In this document: positions 15,954 through 24,009 of the stretch, in pieces | Layout of the letters: each line of letters opens with the position of its first letter | Position numbering within the stretch: position 1 is the stretch's first letter | NCBI GenBank assembly: GCA_017473955.1 | Contig: JAFUIK010000025.1 | Span: forward strand, 1-57,100 | Source: Ruminococcus sp. | GTDB taxonomy: Bacteria > Bacillota > Clostridia > Oscillospirales > Acutalibacteraceae | DNA length: 57,100 nucleotides | Direction: 5' to 3' | Program-made: the position numbers and the translations under genes | The notes under the pieces: model-generated | Databases searched by the model: none | Seen by the model: the letters and a program-made list of their open reading frames with translations, nothing else | What the model was told of the DNA's origin: nothing

Positions 15954-17174
15954 ATGCTTTTAAATATCCTTAGGTGGCTTCAAGGCTATGTGTGTTTTAA
16001 AATCACAGGCAAGTTTCCTGAACGATTTATAAATATAGTTACTAAGTCGGGACTTTCAATATGGAATACAGGTAGAGTCAATGGTGATCTTTGTGCGTGT
16101 ATGTATGTGCGTGATTACAGAAATATCCGACCATTTTCTAAAAAAAGCAGAGTAAAACTGAAAATAAATAAAAAAGTGGGTTCTCCGTTTTTTGTCAGAA
16201 AATATAAAAACAGAGTTGGCGTGTTAGTTGGAGCTTTAGTGTTTGCTATAGTTATTTTTGTGATGTCAAATTTCGTATGGACAATCGAAATAACAGGATT
16301 GCAAACTATAAGCGAAGCAAAAGTAAGACAAGTGCTTTGCGATAACGGACTTTACATAGGGGCATACATCCCGACAAAAAGCTTTAAAATAATCGGACGT
16401 GATACAATGCTTGAGCTCGATGATATAGGATGGATGTCTATTAACGTGATAGACTCTCACGCATCGGTTGAAATCAAAGAAAAAGCAAAATCCCCAAATG
16501 TCGATAACTATCACCAGCCTGCTAACGTAAAAGCCGAGCGTGACGGCTTGATACTCAAAATTAATGTCGCAGAGGGTGAAGCTTTGTTTAACAGCGGTTC
16601 GGCTGTAGTGAAAGACCAGCTTTTGGTAAGCTCTGTAGTCGAGGATATGCTCGGCGGTGTTACCTTGGTAAGAGCTAATGCCAAGGTGATAGCACAAACA
16701 AAACGACAGATGATATTCAGTATAGAAAAAGAACATCCTCGTTTTAGTTACGAAGAGCCAAAAAGCAGATATGCTTTCAATATACTGGGTCTGAAACTCC
16801 CGCTGTCATTTACCTTTGCTGATGAAAAAGAAAATCTTGTCCGCTACAAAACTGAGTCTGTTACGCTTTTTGATACAGTTTTGCCGTTGTCATTAAACAC
16901 GCAATCAATTTACAAAAAAGCTCAATATAAATCTCCTGTAACAGAAAAAGAAGCAAATGATATTTTGTATTATTATTCCTCTTTGTACGAGGGCTTTGAA
17001 CTGTGTGATTGCATAGTAACAGACAGAAAATGTGCTTTTTCTGAGACTGATACACATTATATTCTTGATGTAACCTACACCTGCGAAGAGGATATAGCTT
17101 ATCAGCAGGATATAAACATCGATAAAGCAGATACAGAGCGAGTAACACCTGTACAAGATAAAAAATCCGAGTAG
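15954..17174 (+). CDS. yqfD: Sporulation protein YqfD
   Basis: About 406 residues. A short cytosolic start is followed by one membrane helix near residues 88-105 and a large extracytosolic region with a POTRA-like segment (ITGLQTISEAKVRQ), typical of YqfD. It is required for efficient sporulation in Clostridia and Bacillus, with an unknown mechanism. The frame opens at 15915, but the ATG at 15954 follows GGAGGG and avoids overlap with yqfC. The usual phoH does not follow; a ymdB homologue does. Confidence 0.87.
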   Translation: MLLNILRWLQGYVCFKITGKFPERFINIVTKSGLSIWNTGRVNGDLCACMYVRDYRNIRPFSKKSRVKLKINKKVGSPFFVRKYKNRVGVLVGALVFAIVIFVMSNFVWTIEITGLQTISEAKVRQVLCDNGLYIGAYIPTKSFKIIGRDTMLELDDIGWMSINVIDSHASVEIKEKAKSPNVDNYHQPANVKAERDGLILKINVAEGEALFNSGSAVVKDQLLVSSVVEDMLGGVTLVRANAKVIAQTKRQMIFSIEKEHPRFSYEEPKSRYAFNILGLKLPLSFTFADEKENLVRYKTESVTLFDTVLPLSLNTQSIYKKAQYKSPVTEKEANDILYYYSSLYEGFELCDCIVTDRKCAFSETDTHYILDVTYTCEEDIAYQQDINIDKADTERVTPVQDKKSE

Positions 17175-17178
17175 CGGT

Positions 17179-17206
17179 TTGAGTTTTTTGAAAAATGTGT
17201 TATACT
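17179..17206 (+). promoter_or_regulatory. Probable promoter for ymdB
   Basis: TTGAGT (17179-17184), a 16-base spacer and TATACT (17201-17206), 36 bases before the ymdB ATG. Confidence 0.5.
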
Positions 17207-17241
17207 GACACTAGGCTTTTGCTTTTAGAAAGAGGGATAAT

Positions 17242-18015
17242 ATGAAAGTATTATGTATTGGCGATGTTGTCGGAACTGTAGGATGCAATTTTTTGCGTAA
17301 AACGCTTCCGAATTTTAAAAAGCTCAAGGGTATAGATTTGGTGGTTTGTAATGGCGAAAACAGTGCTGACGGAAACGGTGTGCTTCCTGTGTCTGCTGAC
17401 CATTTGTTTACAAGTGGGGTGGATGTAATCACTCTTGGCAACCATTCTTTCCACCGTAAGGAGATATATTCATACCTTGATGATAATGAGTATATTATCA
17501 GGCCGTGTAATTTTCCGTCACCGTCAACTCCGGGTAAAGGTTACTGCACTGTTGATATGGGCAGAACATCTGTGACTGTAATTAACATTATGGGGCAGGA
17601 GTTTATTGATATCCGGTGTGAAAACCCTTACTATGCTATTGATGAGATTTTAAAAAATGTTGACTCAAAAATAATTATTGTTGATATGCACGCAGAAACG
17701 ACAAGCGAAAAGAAAGCTTTTGGTTATTATATTGATGGTAGAGTGTCTGCGTTTTTCGGCACCCATACCCACGTGCAGACAGCTGACGAATGTATCTTAA
17801 AAGGTGGCACAGGTTATATTACCGATGTCGGTATGACAGGCCCTGTCGAATCTGTACTCGGTGTAAAAAAGGAGATTATTATCAATCGCTTTAAAACAAA
17901 GTTACCTGAACGTTTTGAAAATGCTGATGGAGAATGTATGGTTAACTGTGTATTGTTTGATATTGACGAAAAGACAGGCAAGGCTTTGAGTGTTGAACGA
18001 TTTGATTTAAGATAG
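17242..18015 (+). CDS. ymdB: YmdB-family metallophosphoesterase
   Basis: A 257-residue member of the YmdB family, which hydrolyses 2',3'-cyclic nucleotides and affects biofilm and cell fate in Bacillus. Metal-binding motifs are intact: GDVVG at the N-terminus, NGEN near 35, GNHSF near 68, the DMHAE stretch and GTHTHVQTAD near 175. The ribosome site is AGAGGG. It is followed by a 183-base gap with promoters for fakA, so it is probably transcribed on its own. Confidence 0.9.
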   Translation: MKVLCIGDVVGTVGCNFLRKTLPNFKKLKGIDLVVCNGENSADGNGVLPVSADHLFTSGVDVITLGNHSFHRKEIYSYLDDNEYIIRPCNFPSPSTPGKGYCTVDMGRTSVTVINIMGQEFIDIRCENPYYAIDEILKNVDSKIIIVDMHAETTSEKKAFGYYIDGRVSAFFGTHTHVQTADECILKGGTGYITDVGMTGPVESVLGVKKEIIINRFKTKLPERFENADGECMVNCVLFDIDEKTGKALSVERFDLR

Positions 18016-18085
18016 TACTTTTTTATACAATACTTGTTGAGTTTTCAACGAATATCGGCATAATGCCGAAAACATATCAAAAAAC

Positions 18086-18130
18086 TTGCTATGTAAAAAA
18101 TTTTGATGTATAATGCAGTCAATGTATAAT
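18086..18130 (+). promoter_or_regulatory. Tandem promoters for fakA
   Basis: The first is TTGCTA (18086-18091), 17 bases, TATAAT (18109-18114). The second is TTGATG (18103-18108), 16 bases, TATAAT (18125-18130). The -10 regions lie in a direct repeat ATGTATAATGC. No terminator is obvious after ymdB. Confidence 0.6.
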
Positions 18131-18198
18131 GCTATAAGTTTGTACGTTTATATCCGCACTAAAAACCTATGGTCAAAACAAAGGATGTGTAATTTATA

Positions 18199-19857
18199 AT
18201 GATTAACGGTCAAATCCTAAAGCAGGCAATTATCTCAGGTGCTAATAACATCTGTTCACAGAAAGCAAAAATCAACGATCTTAATATTTTCCCTGTTCCT
18301 GACGGTGACACAGGTACTAATATGTCAATGACTATTATGGCAGCTGTCAAGGAACTTGAAAAACTTGATACTGATGACGCTGGTGTAGTAGCTAAGAAAA
18401 CAGCTTCTGCTATGCTTAGAGGTGCAAGAGGTAACTCTGGTGTTATTACATCTCTGTTCTTTAGAGGTTTTTCATCAGGTCTCGAGGGCAAGACTGAAGC
18501 AAGCGGTAAAGATCTAGCTAATGCATTAAAGCTCGGTGTTGATGCGGCATATAAGGCTGTTATGAAACCAACAGAGGGCACAATGCTCACAGTAGGTCGT
18601 ATGGCTGCTGAAGCTGCTGTTGAAGCTGCTGCTGATACTGATGACGCTGTTGAAATTTGGGAAGTAGTTTGTGAAGAAGCACAACGTGCTCTTGATTTAA
18701 CACCTACAATGCTCCCTGTATTAAAGAAGGCTGGCGTAGTTGACGCTGGCGGTAAGGGTATCCTTGTTATTTTTGAGGGTATGCTCTCAGTTATCCGCGA
18801 CGGTGTTATGGTTGAGGCTACAGAAGTAGCTGACGATGAAGAGGGCGAGGAAGATGCTTTCAGAAGTGCCGCTGCTGAATTTGATGATGACATCACTTTC
18901 ACATATTGTACAGAATTTATCGTAGGTCGTGACCCTGAAATTGCAACAGAGCCTAACGAATTGAGACTTTTCTTAGAAACAATCGGCGACTGTGTTGTTG
19001 TAGTAGATGATGAAGAAATTATCAAGGTTCACGTTCACACAGAACAGCCTGGTGACGCTCTTAAAAAGGGTCTTGAGTTCGGTTCACTCTTAACTGTTAA
19101 GGTCGAGAATATGAAAGAACAACACAAGCAGGCTAAGGCTGACAACGAAAAGCGAGCTCCAAAGAAAAAGAAGCTTTCTGTTGCTGAGCCTACTGAACAG
19201 TACGGCTTTGTAGCTGTTGCCGCAGGTGACGGTGTAACTGAGCTTTTCTCACAGCTTGGTTGCTCACAGGTGGTATCAGGTGGCCAGAGTATGAACCCAT
19301 CAACTGATGATATTTATGCCGCTGTTATGGCTACTCCTGCTAAGACAGTATTTGTTCTTCCAAACAACAAGAACATCATTATGGCTGCTGAGCAGACACA
19401 GGCTATTGTTGAGGACAGGGAGGTTGTTATTGTACCAACTCGTACTATTCCACAGGGTATGTCAGCAATGCTCGTGTTTGATCCTGATGCTGATGCTGAT
19501 ACTAACAAGAACAATATGCTCGATGCTGCTTCTGCTGTATCAACAGGTCAGGTAACATACGCAGCAAGAGACTCTGAGTTTGGTATGAAGAAAATCAAAG
19601 AAGGCGAGATTATCGCTTTAGAGAACGGTAAACTTACAGTTACTGATAAATCAATTGAAAAAGCACTCTACAAGCTCGCAAAGAATATGATTACAAAGGA
19701 TAAGTCTTTTGTTACTCTTATCAGCGGTGAAGATGTAAGTGAAGAAGATGCTCAGCACGCATACGAGCTCTTAAACGATAAGTTTGGTGATGATGTTGAT
19801 ATCACTTTTGTTTCAGGCGGTCAGCCTATTTACTATTACATCTTAAGTGTAGAATAA
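18199..19857 (+). CDS. fakA: Fatty acid kinase ATP-binding subunit FakA (DhaL domain, YloV)
   Basis: A 552-residue protein. The N-terminal DhaL domain has the nucleotide and metal motif NIFPVPDGDTGTNMS near residues 30-44. A middle domain includes HVHTEQPGDAL near 277, and a DegV-like C-terminal domain follows. FakA phosphorylates fatty acids bound by a separate FakB for use in phospholipid synthesis; no fakB is in the window. An acidic insert near residue 215 (DDEEGEEDA) separates the domains. It lies upstream of recG, as in Bacillus (yloV and recG). The weak ribosome site AAAGGATG precedes the start. Confidence 0.88.
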   Translation: MINGQILKQAIISGANNICSQKAKINDLNIFPVPDGDTGTNMSMTIMAAVKELEKLDTDDAGVVAKKTASAMLRGARGNSGVITSLFFRGFSSGLEGKTEASGKDLANALKLGVDAAYKAVMKPTEGTMLTVGRMAAEAAVEAAADTDDAVEIWEVVCEEAQRALDLTPTMLPVLKKAGVVDAGGKGILVIFEGMLSVIRDGVMVEATEVADDEEGEEDAFRSAAAEFDDDITFTYCTEFIVGRDPEIATEPNELRLFLETIGDCVVVVDDEEIIKVHVHTEQPGDALKKGLEFGSLLTVKVENMKEQHKQAKADNEKRAPKKKKLSVAEPTEQYGFVAVAAGDGVTELFSQLGCSQVVSGGQSMNPSTDDIYAAVMATPAKTVFVLPNNKNIIMAAEQTQAIVEDREVVIVPTRTIPQGMSAMLVFDPDADADTNKNNMLDAASAVSTGQVTYAARDSEFGMKKIKEGEIIALENGKLTVTDKSIEKALYKLAKNMITKDKSFVTLISGEDVSEEDAQHAYELLNDKFGDDVDITFVSGGQPIYYYILSVE

Positions 19858-19864
19858 TTATTAT

Positions 19865-19900
19865 GGCGGCGAGTTTCTTCGCCGCCGTTTGTTTATTTTG
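19865..19900 (+). terminator. Intrinsic terminator after fakA
   Basis: An eight-base-pair GC-rich stem (19865-19872 with 19879-19886), six-base loop, and T-rich tail. Confidence 0.75.
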
Positions 19901-19921
19901 CTATTTTAAGGAGGGGATAAA

Positions 19922-21961
19922 ATGTCACTTTACGATGTGCCCGTAAGCTCATTAAAAGGCTTTGGTAAAATGAGAGCACAGCTTTTTTCTAAACTTAATA
20001 TCAACTCTGTTGGCGAGTTACTGCGTTTTTATCCCCGTACATATACAGCCTGGGGTGACATCACCCCTGTAAGCGAACTAAATAACGGCGAAAAAGCACT
20101 CATCAAAGCCAGAGTGGTTACAGCTGTCAACACAGTCCGTATCAGCGGTGGCAGAATACTGTCCAAAGTGCAGGTGTCTGATGACAGCGGTGTCATAGAG
20201 CTCGTTTTCTTTAACAATAAGTACATCAGCTCAATGCTGAAATTTGACGAAGAATACTGCTTTTACGGCAAGGTTACAAAGGATTTGTACGGCTTTTCTA
20301 TGACTTCTCCCGAGTTTAAAAAGCTTTCTGAGATGTCAGCTATCACACCTGTGTACAACCTCACTCACGGTCTTACTAACCGTATGGTGATAACTGCCGT
20401 CAAACAGGCTGTTTCTATGCTCCCACAGACTATGGTAGACCCTCTGCCGTATGATATCCTAAAGCGTTACGATTTGTGCACTTTAAGATTTGCACTTATG
20501 AATATCCATTTTCCTGATAACGAACACGCTCTGGAAAAAGCCAGAAGACGACTCGTTTTCGAAGAATTTCTTGTCCTTAATTTAGGGTTGAGGTTGCTCA
20601 AAAATCGTAAGCTTTCCGACACCTCGTGCAAAATGCCTGTTGATTACACAGGCAAATTTATAGGTACCCTGCCTTATGAACTTACTAATGCCCAGAAAAA
20701 CGCTGTTGTTGACTGCGTGAATGATATGAAAAATAAAAAATCACCTATGAACAGACTTGTTCAAGGTGATGTGGGCTCTGGTAAAACCGCGGTTGCGGCT
20801 GCTGTTTGTTACAATGCTGTGAAAAATGGCTTTCAGGCGGCTTTTATGGCCCCAACCGAGATACTTGCTACCCAGCATTTCGAAAACCTGACTAAAATGT
20901 TTTCACCGTTTGATATAAAAGTCGATTTGCTCATCGGCTCAATGACTAAATCGAAAAAGGATAAAGTACGTGAAAAGCTGATTTCGGGTGAAACTGATAT
21001 AATTATTGGTACCCACGCACTGATAACAGATGCAACTAAGTTTAAAAACTTGGGTTGTGCGATAACTGACGAACAGCACCGTTTCGGTGTTGAACAACGC
21101 TCGAAGCTTCAGCAAAAAGGGGAGAAGCCTCACGTGCTTGTTTTGTCGGCTACCCCGATACCTAGAACGCTTGGTCTTATTATTTATGGTGACCTTGATA
21201 TAACTTGTATCGACGAGCTTCCGCCAGGCAGAAAACCTGTCAAAACTATGATGATAGACAGTCAAAAACGCAACGATGCGTTGGGCTTTATCAAGAGGGA
21301 AATTGATGATGGACGCCAATGCTACATAGTTTGCCCGCTTGTTGAAGAGGGCGAGCTTGAACTCGAATCCGCCGAAAATTACGCGGCTGAGCTTATGCTG
21401 AACTCTTTTGCTGATTATCCGGTTGGGATACTGCACGGGAAAATGAAGTCCAAGGATAAGGATGAAGTTATGAACCGCTTCTCCAACGGAGAGATTTCTA
21501 TTCTTGTTTCCACAACCGTCATTGAAGTGGGTGTAGATGTCAAAAATGCTTCTGTCATTATGATTGAAAACGCCGACCGCTTTGGCCTTTCCCAGCTTCA
21601 CCAGCTTCGAGGTCGAGTTGGCAGAGGAGAACACAAGTCATATTGTATCTTAGTTTCTGATAATAAAAACGAAGATACCTTGAAACGACTCTCCACTATG
21701 TGTCGCACCAGCAACGGCTTTGAAATAGCTGATGAGGATCTGCGACTTAGGGGTCCAGGTGACTTTTTTGGTAATCGACAGCACGGTTTGCCACAGCTTA
21801 ATATCGCTGACTTCTCCGATATGGATAGTTTGCGTGATACCCAAGCTGCCGCATCACATATTATGAGTGTTTCTCCTGATTTGTCAGATGCTTCTTTTAA
21901 AGGCTTGAAAGCTATGGTAAAGCTCTTGTGGAAATCTATGGATAGCTCTGCTATGAATTAA
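19922..21961 (+). CDS. recG: ATP-dependent DNA helicase RecG
   Basis: A 679-residue RecG, which reverses stalled replication forks and processes branched DNA. The N-terminal wedge/OB domain covers roughly residues 1-230. Helicase motif I is GDVGSGKTAVA near 281, motif II is the DEQHR box near 380, and motif VI is QLRGRVGRG near 565. A strong AAGGAGGGG site precedes the start. Its TAA overlaps, on the opposite strand, the stop of the convergent metallophosphoesterase gene, with no terminator between them. Confidence 0.96.
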   Translation: MSLYDVPVSSLKGFGKMRAQLFSKLNINSVGELLRFYPRTYTAWGDITPVSELNNGEKALIKARVVTAVNTVRISGGRILSKVQVSDDSGVIELVFFNNKYISSMLKFDEEYCFYGKVTKDLYGFSMTSPEFKKLSEMSAITPVYNLTHGLTNRMVITAVKQAVSMLPQTMVDPLPYDILKRYDLCTLRFALMNIHFPDNEHALEKARRRLVFEEFLVLNLGLRLLKNRKLSDTSCKMPVDYTGKFIGTLPYELTNAQKNAVVDCVNDMKNKKSPMNRLVQGDVGSGKTAVAAAVCYNAVKNGFQAAFMAPTEILATQHFENLTKMFSPFDIKVDLLIGSMTKSKKDKVREKLISGETDIIIGTHALITDATKFKNLGCAITDEQHRFGVEQRSKLQQKGEKPHVLVLSATPIPRTLGLIIYGDLDITCIDELPPGRKPVKTMMIDSQKRNDALGFIKREIDDGRQCYIVCPLVEEGELELESAENYAAELMLNSFADYPVGILHGKMKSKDKDEVMNRFSNGEISILVSTTVIEVGVDVKNASVIMIENADRFGLSQLHQLRGRVGRGEHKSYCILVSDNKNEDTLKRLSTMCRTSNGFEIADEDLRLRGPGDFFGNRQHGLPQLNIADFSDMDSLRDTQAAASHIMSVSPDLSDASFKGLKAMVKLLWKSMDSSAMN

Positions 21962-22623
21962 ATATCAACCTTTATTACATTCTGCCACACACAGGTCATA
22001 TTTGTCGATAATGCCCTGTCGGTGTGCAAGCTTCCAAAATACCACATTTTGTATTTAACGTTGTGTAGTAAGGTATCGAAGAAAATGTTTAGGTCATTAA
22101 TACTTGAGTCCCTGCGAATCAGTCGCTTCACTGACGCAGGGGCTTCGTGCGTTATGATGATATCAACTTTTTTACCTATACCTTGCAGATTGTTTACAGC
22201 TTCCTGAAGCTCTTTGTCAGTTGGTATCGCTTTGTCGTTTAATGGGTCACTGTCTGCTTTTTCGATTGGGTCATCAACCGTGCCCCCGCCGAGAGTGAAA
22301 ACGCTTTTTCCCTCGATTGTATATACAACGCCACGCTTCAGACAATAAATATTATCCGTTATTTTCTTTGCAAAATTGCCGTAAAGCTCAATTTCCTCAT
22401 GTTCATTTATCATATCAAAATTCTCGTGAACACCTTCAACAAAAAGTATAGTAAACTTCTTTTTAGATAGCTTTTTTAAGGATTTTAATTCTGATTTAGA
22501 ATTATCCCATAAAAAGCCGAAATCTCCAGTAACGATTAAAATATCGCCTTTTTTTATTTTACTTATACTTCTGCTTTCGATATCACCTAAATCACCGTGA
22601 ATATCTCCGGTTATATATATCAC
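21958..22623 (-). CDS. Metallophosphoesterase-like protein with an incomplete metal site
   Basis: A 221-residue calcineurin-type fold. Metal ligands Asp7, His9 (GDIHGD), Asp34 (GDFG), His159 (THEAP) and His200 are present. The usual GNHE motif reads GVHE, with Val65 in place of the metal-binding Asn. The usual GHxH reads GSLH, with Ser198 in place of the first His. By comparison with GpdQ-type enzymes, both changes hit the second (beta) metal site, while the alpha-site ligands remain. It may bind one metal or be inactive. Convergent with recG, with a four-base overlap of stop codons. Function is unknown. Confidence 0.75.
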   Translation of the reverse strand: MIYITGDIHGDLGDIESRSISKIKKGDILIVTGDFGFLWDNSKSELKSLKKLSKKKFTILFVEGVHENFDMINEHEEIELYGNFAKKITDNIYCLKRGVVYTIEGKSVFTLGGGTVDDPIEKADSDPLNDKAIPTDKELQEAVNNLQGIGKKVDIIITHEAPASVKRLIRRDSSINDLNIFFDTLLHNVKYKMWYFGSLHTDRALSTNMTCVWQNVIKVDI

Positions 22624-22651
22624 AACAATTCCTCCAAAATCAAAAAAATGA

Positions 22652-22680
22652 TTGATATAATTTGCTTTTTATTGTAAGAT
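22652..22680 (+). promoter_or_regulatory. Possible promoter of the DacA-like pair
   Basis: TTGATA (22652-22657), a 17-base spacer and TAAGAT (22675-22680), 34 bases upstream of the first DacA-like gene. Confidence 0.45.
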
Positions 22681-22714
22681 AGAAACATAATAACATATAT
22701 TAAGGGAAAATACT

Positions 22715-24004
22715 ATGAAGAAAAAACTAATTTTTTGCATTTGTATATTACTTTCTATAATTATGGGCTTAAGTACATTGCCTTTTTCTGCGTATGTGTA
22801 TGAATGTCCTGTCGAGATAACTTCAGCATCCGTAATGCTAGTTAATGTAAACACGGACACTGTTGTGTATGAGAAAAATGCTAACACAGCCCATTTTATC
22901 TCATACTTGTCTAATCTGATGACCTTTATTGTTGCTTGTGATAACACGAATGATTTTGAAGAAAAGGTTAAGATTACCGACGAGCTTTTATACAGTATAC
23001 CTAATTCAGATAATAGCCTTGAGCTTTATAGAGGGAAGACTCTTACCGTTAAAGATTTATTGATTTTTGTTATGGCGACTAACGGTAACGATGCGTGCTA
23101 TGCTCTTGCTGACCATATTACTGGCGGTAATCGCGATGCTTTTGTTGATATGATGAATAAAAAAGCGAAAGACCTTGGTTGTACTAAAACCAAATTTTCC
23201 TCGGTTGCGGCTCGTAACGATACAACCCATTTTTCTAACTGTGAGGATCTGTACAGGATTTTAAAATATGCTCTTAGCATTCCACAGTACAGTGAGATAG
23301 CGTCAATTTATATGTATCAGCCTGAGGGTTACGAAGGCGATGAGCACATTATTTATACCACTAACTCGATTTTAAAAAAGGGAAGTCCATATTATTATAA
23401 GCACGTTAAAAATGGTAAGTATGGAGTCGATTCTATAGCTAAAGGTAATATTATAGCAGTGTCTGAGTATGCAAATGTTTCTTACGCTTGTATCATTTTA
23501 GGTGCTCAGCAGTTAAGCGAGCACAACGCTTTCACTGAAACAAAGCAACTTTTGAATTGGTCATACACTACCCTTGGTAGCAAAGAGATTATCTCTGAAT
23601 CAACTGTTATTGATATCGTCACAGCTCAGGCTCCTTGGGGAACCGTTGAAATTGAGTTGACTTCAGGTAAAGATATAGAAAAAGTCGTTCCAGCAAAGTA
23701 TAATGCCGATTTGTTGACATTCGAGTTTACTTCTGATGATGTTAGTCTACCTGTGTTTATAGGACAGAATATGGGTACAGCACAGGTTTATTATGATGGT
23801 AAGCTTTTCGACGAAATTGATGTTGTATCAAACTCATCAAGAGGAGTTAGTATGCTGTCGGATATCTCCGGTTTTATAGGCTCTATGTTTGACAAAACAA
23901 TTATTCAAACACAAGAGTCTGAAACTACTGAGCCTACTGCTTTGAGTACGCAAAATCCCGATAACCCGAAGGAAAAAGAAACTAAAACTACACAAGCGGA
24001 GTAA
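22715..24004 (+). CDS. DacA-like penicillin-binding protein homologue lacking catalytic residues
   Basis: A 429-residue secreted protein: signal peptide at residues 1-26, D-alanyl-D-alanine carboxypeptidase fold (about 30-290), and a C-terminal beta domain. All three active-site motifs are altered. The SxxK serine and lysine align with Tyr64 and Asn67, the SxN motif is NGN (123-125), and KTG is replaced by DSI (239-241). It should not hydrolyse or acylate as a penicillin-binding protein does, but could bind peptidoglycan or its paralogue. The tail is Thr/Glu-rich and lacks a membrane helix. An active-looking paralogue starts six bases after its stop. Confidence 0.78.
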   Translation: MKKKLIFCICILLSIIMGLSTLPFSAYVYECPVEITSASVMLVNVNTDTVVYEKNANTAHFISYLSNLMTFIVACDNTNDFEEKVKITDELLYSIPNSDNSLELYRGKTLTVKDLLIFVMATNGNDACYALADHITGGNRDAFVDMMNKKAKDLGCTKTKFSSVAARNDTTHFSNCEDLYRILKYALSIPQYSEIASIYMYQPEGYEGDEHIIYTTNSILKKGSPYYYKHVKNGKYGVDSIAKGNIIAVSEYANVSYACIILGAQQLSEHNAFTETKQLLNWSYTTLGSKEIISESTVIDIVTAQAPWGTVEIELTSGKDIEKVVPAKYNADLLTFEFTSDDVSLPVFIGQNMGTAQVYYDGKLFDEIDVVSNSSRGVSMLSDISGFIGSMFDKTIIQTQESETTEPTALSTQNPDNPKEKETKTTQAE

Positions 24005-24009
24005 TAATT

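Noticed and set aside
16266-16736. 156-codon open frame on the minus strand
   Set aside because: Antisense to yqfD, Cys/Tyr/His-rich translation typical of a shadow frame.
18047-18076. Small palindromes (GTTGA/TCAAC and CGGCAT/ATGCCG) after ymdB
   Set aside because: Short stems without a T-tract; probably chance.
18210-19025. 271-codon open frame on the minus strand
   Set aside because: It lies entirely antisense to fakA, is a Ser/Thr/Ala-rich low-complexity translation, and has no ribosome site or family match.
20939-21634. 231-codon open frame on the minus strand
   Set aside because: Shadow of the recG helicase domain; the translation has no recognisable domain.
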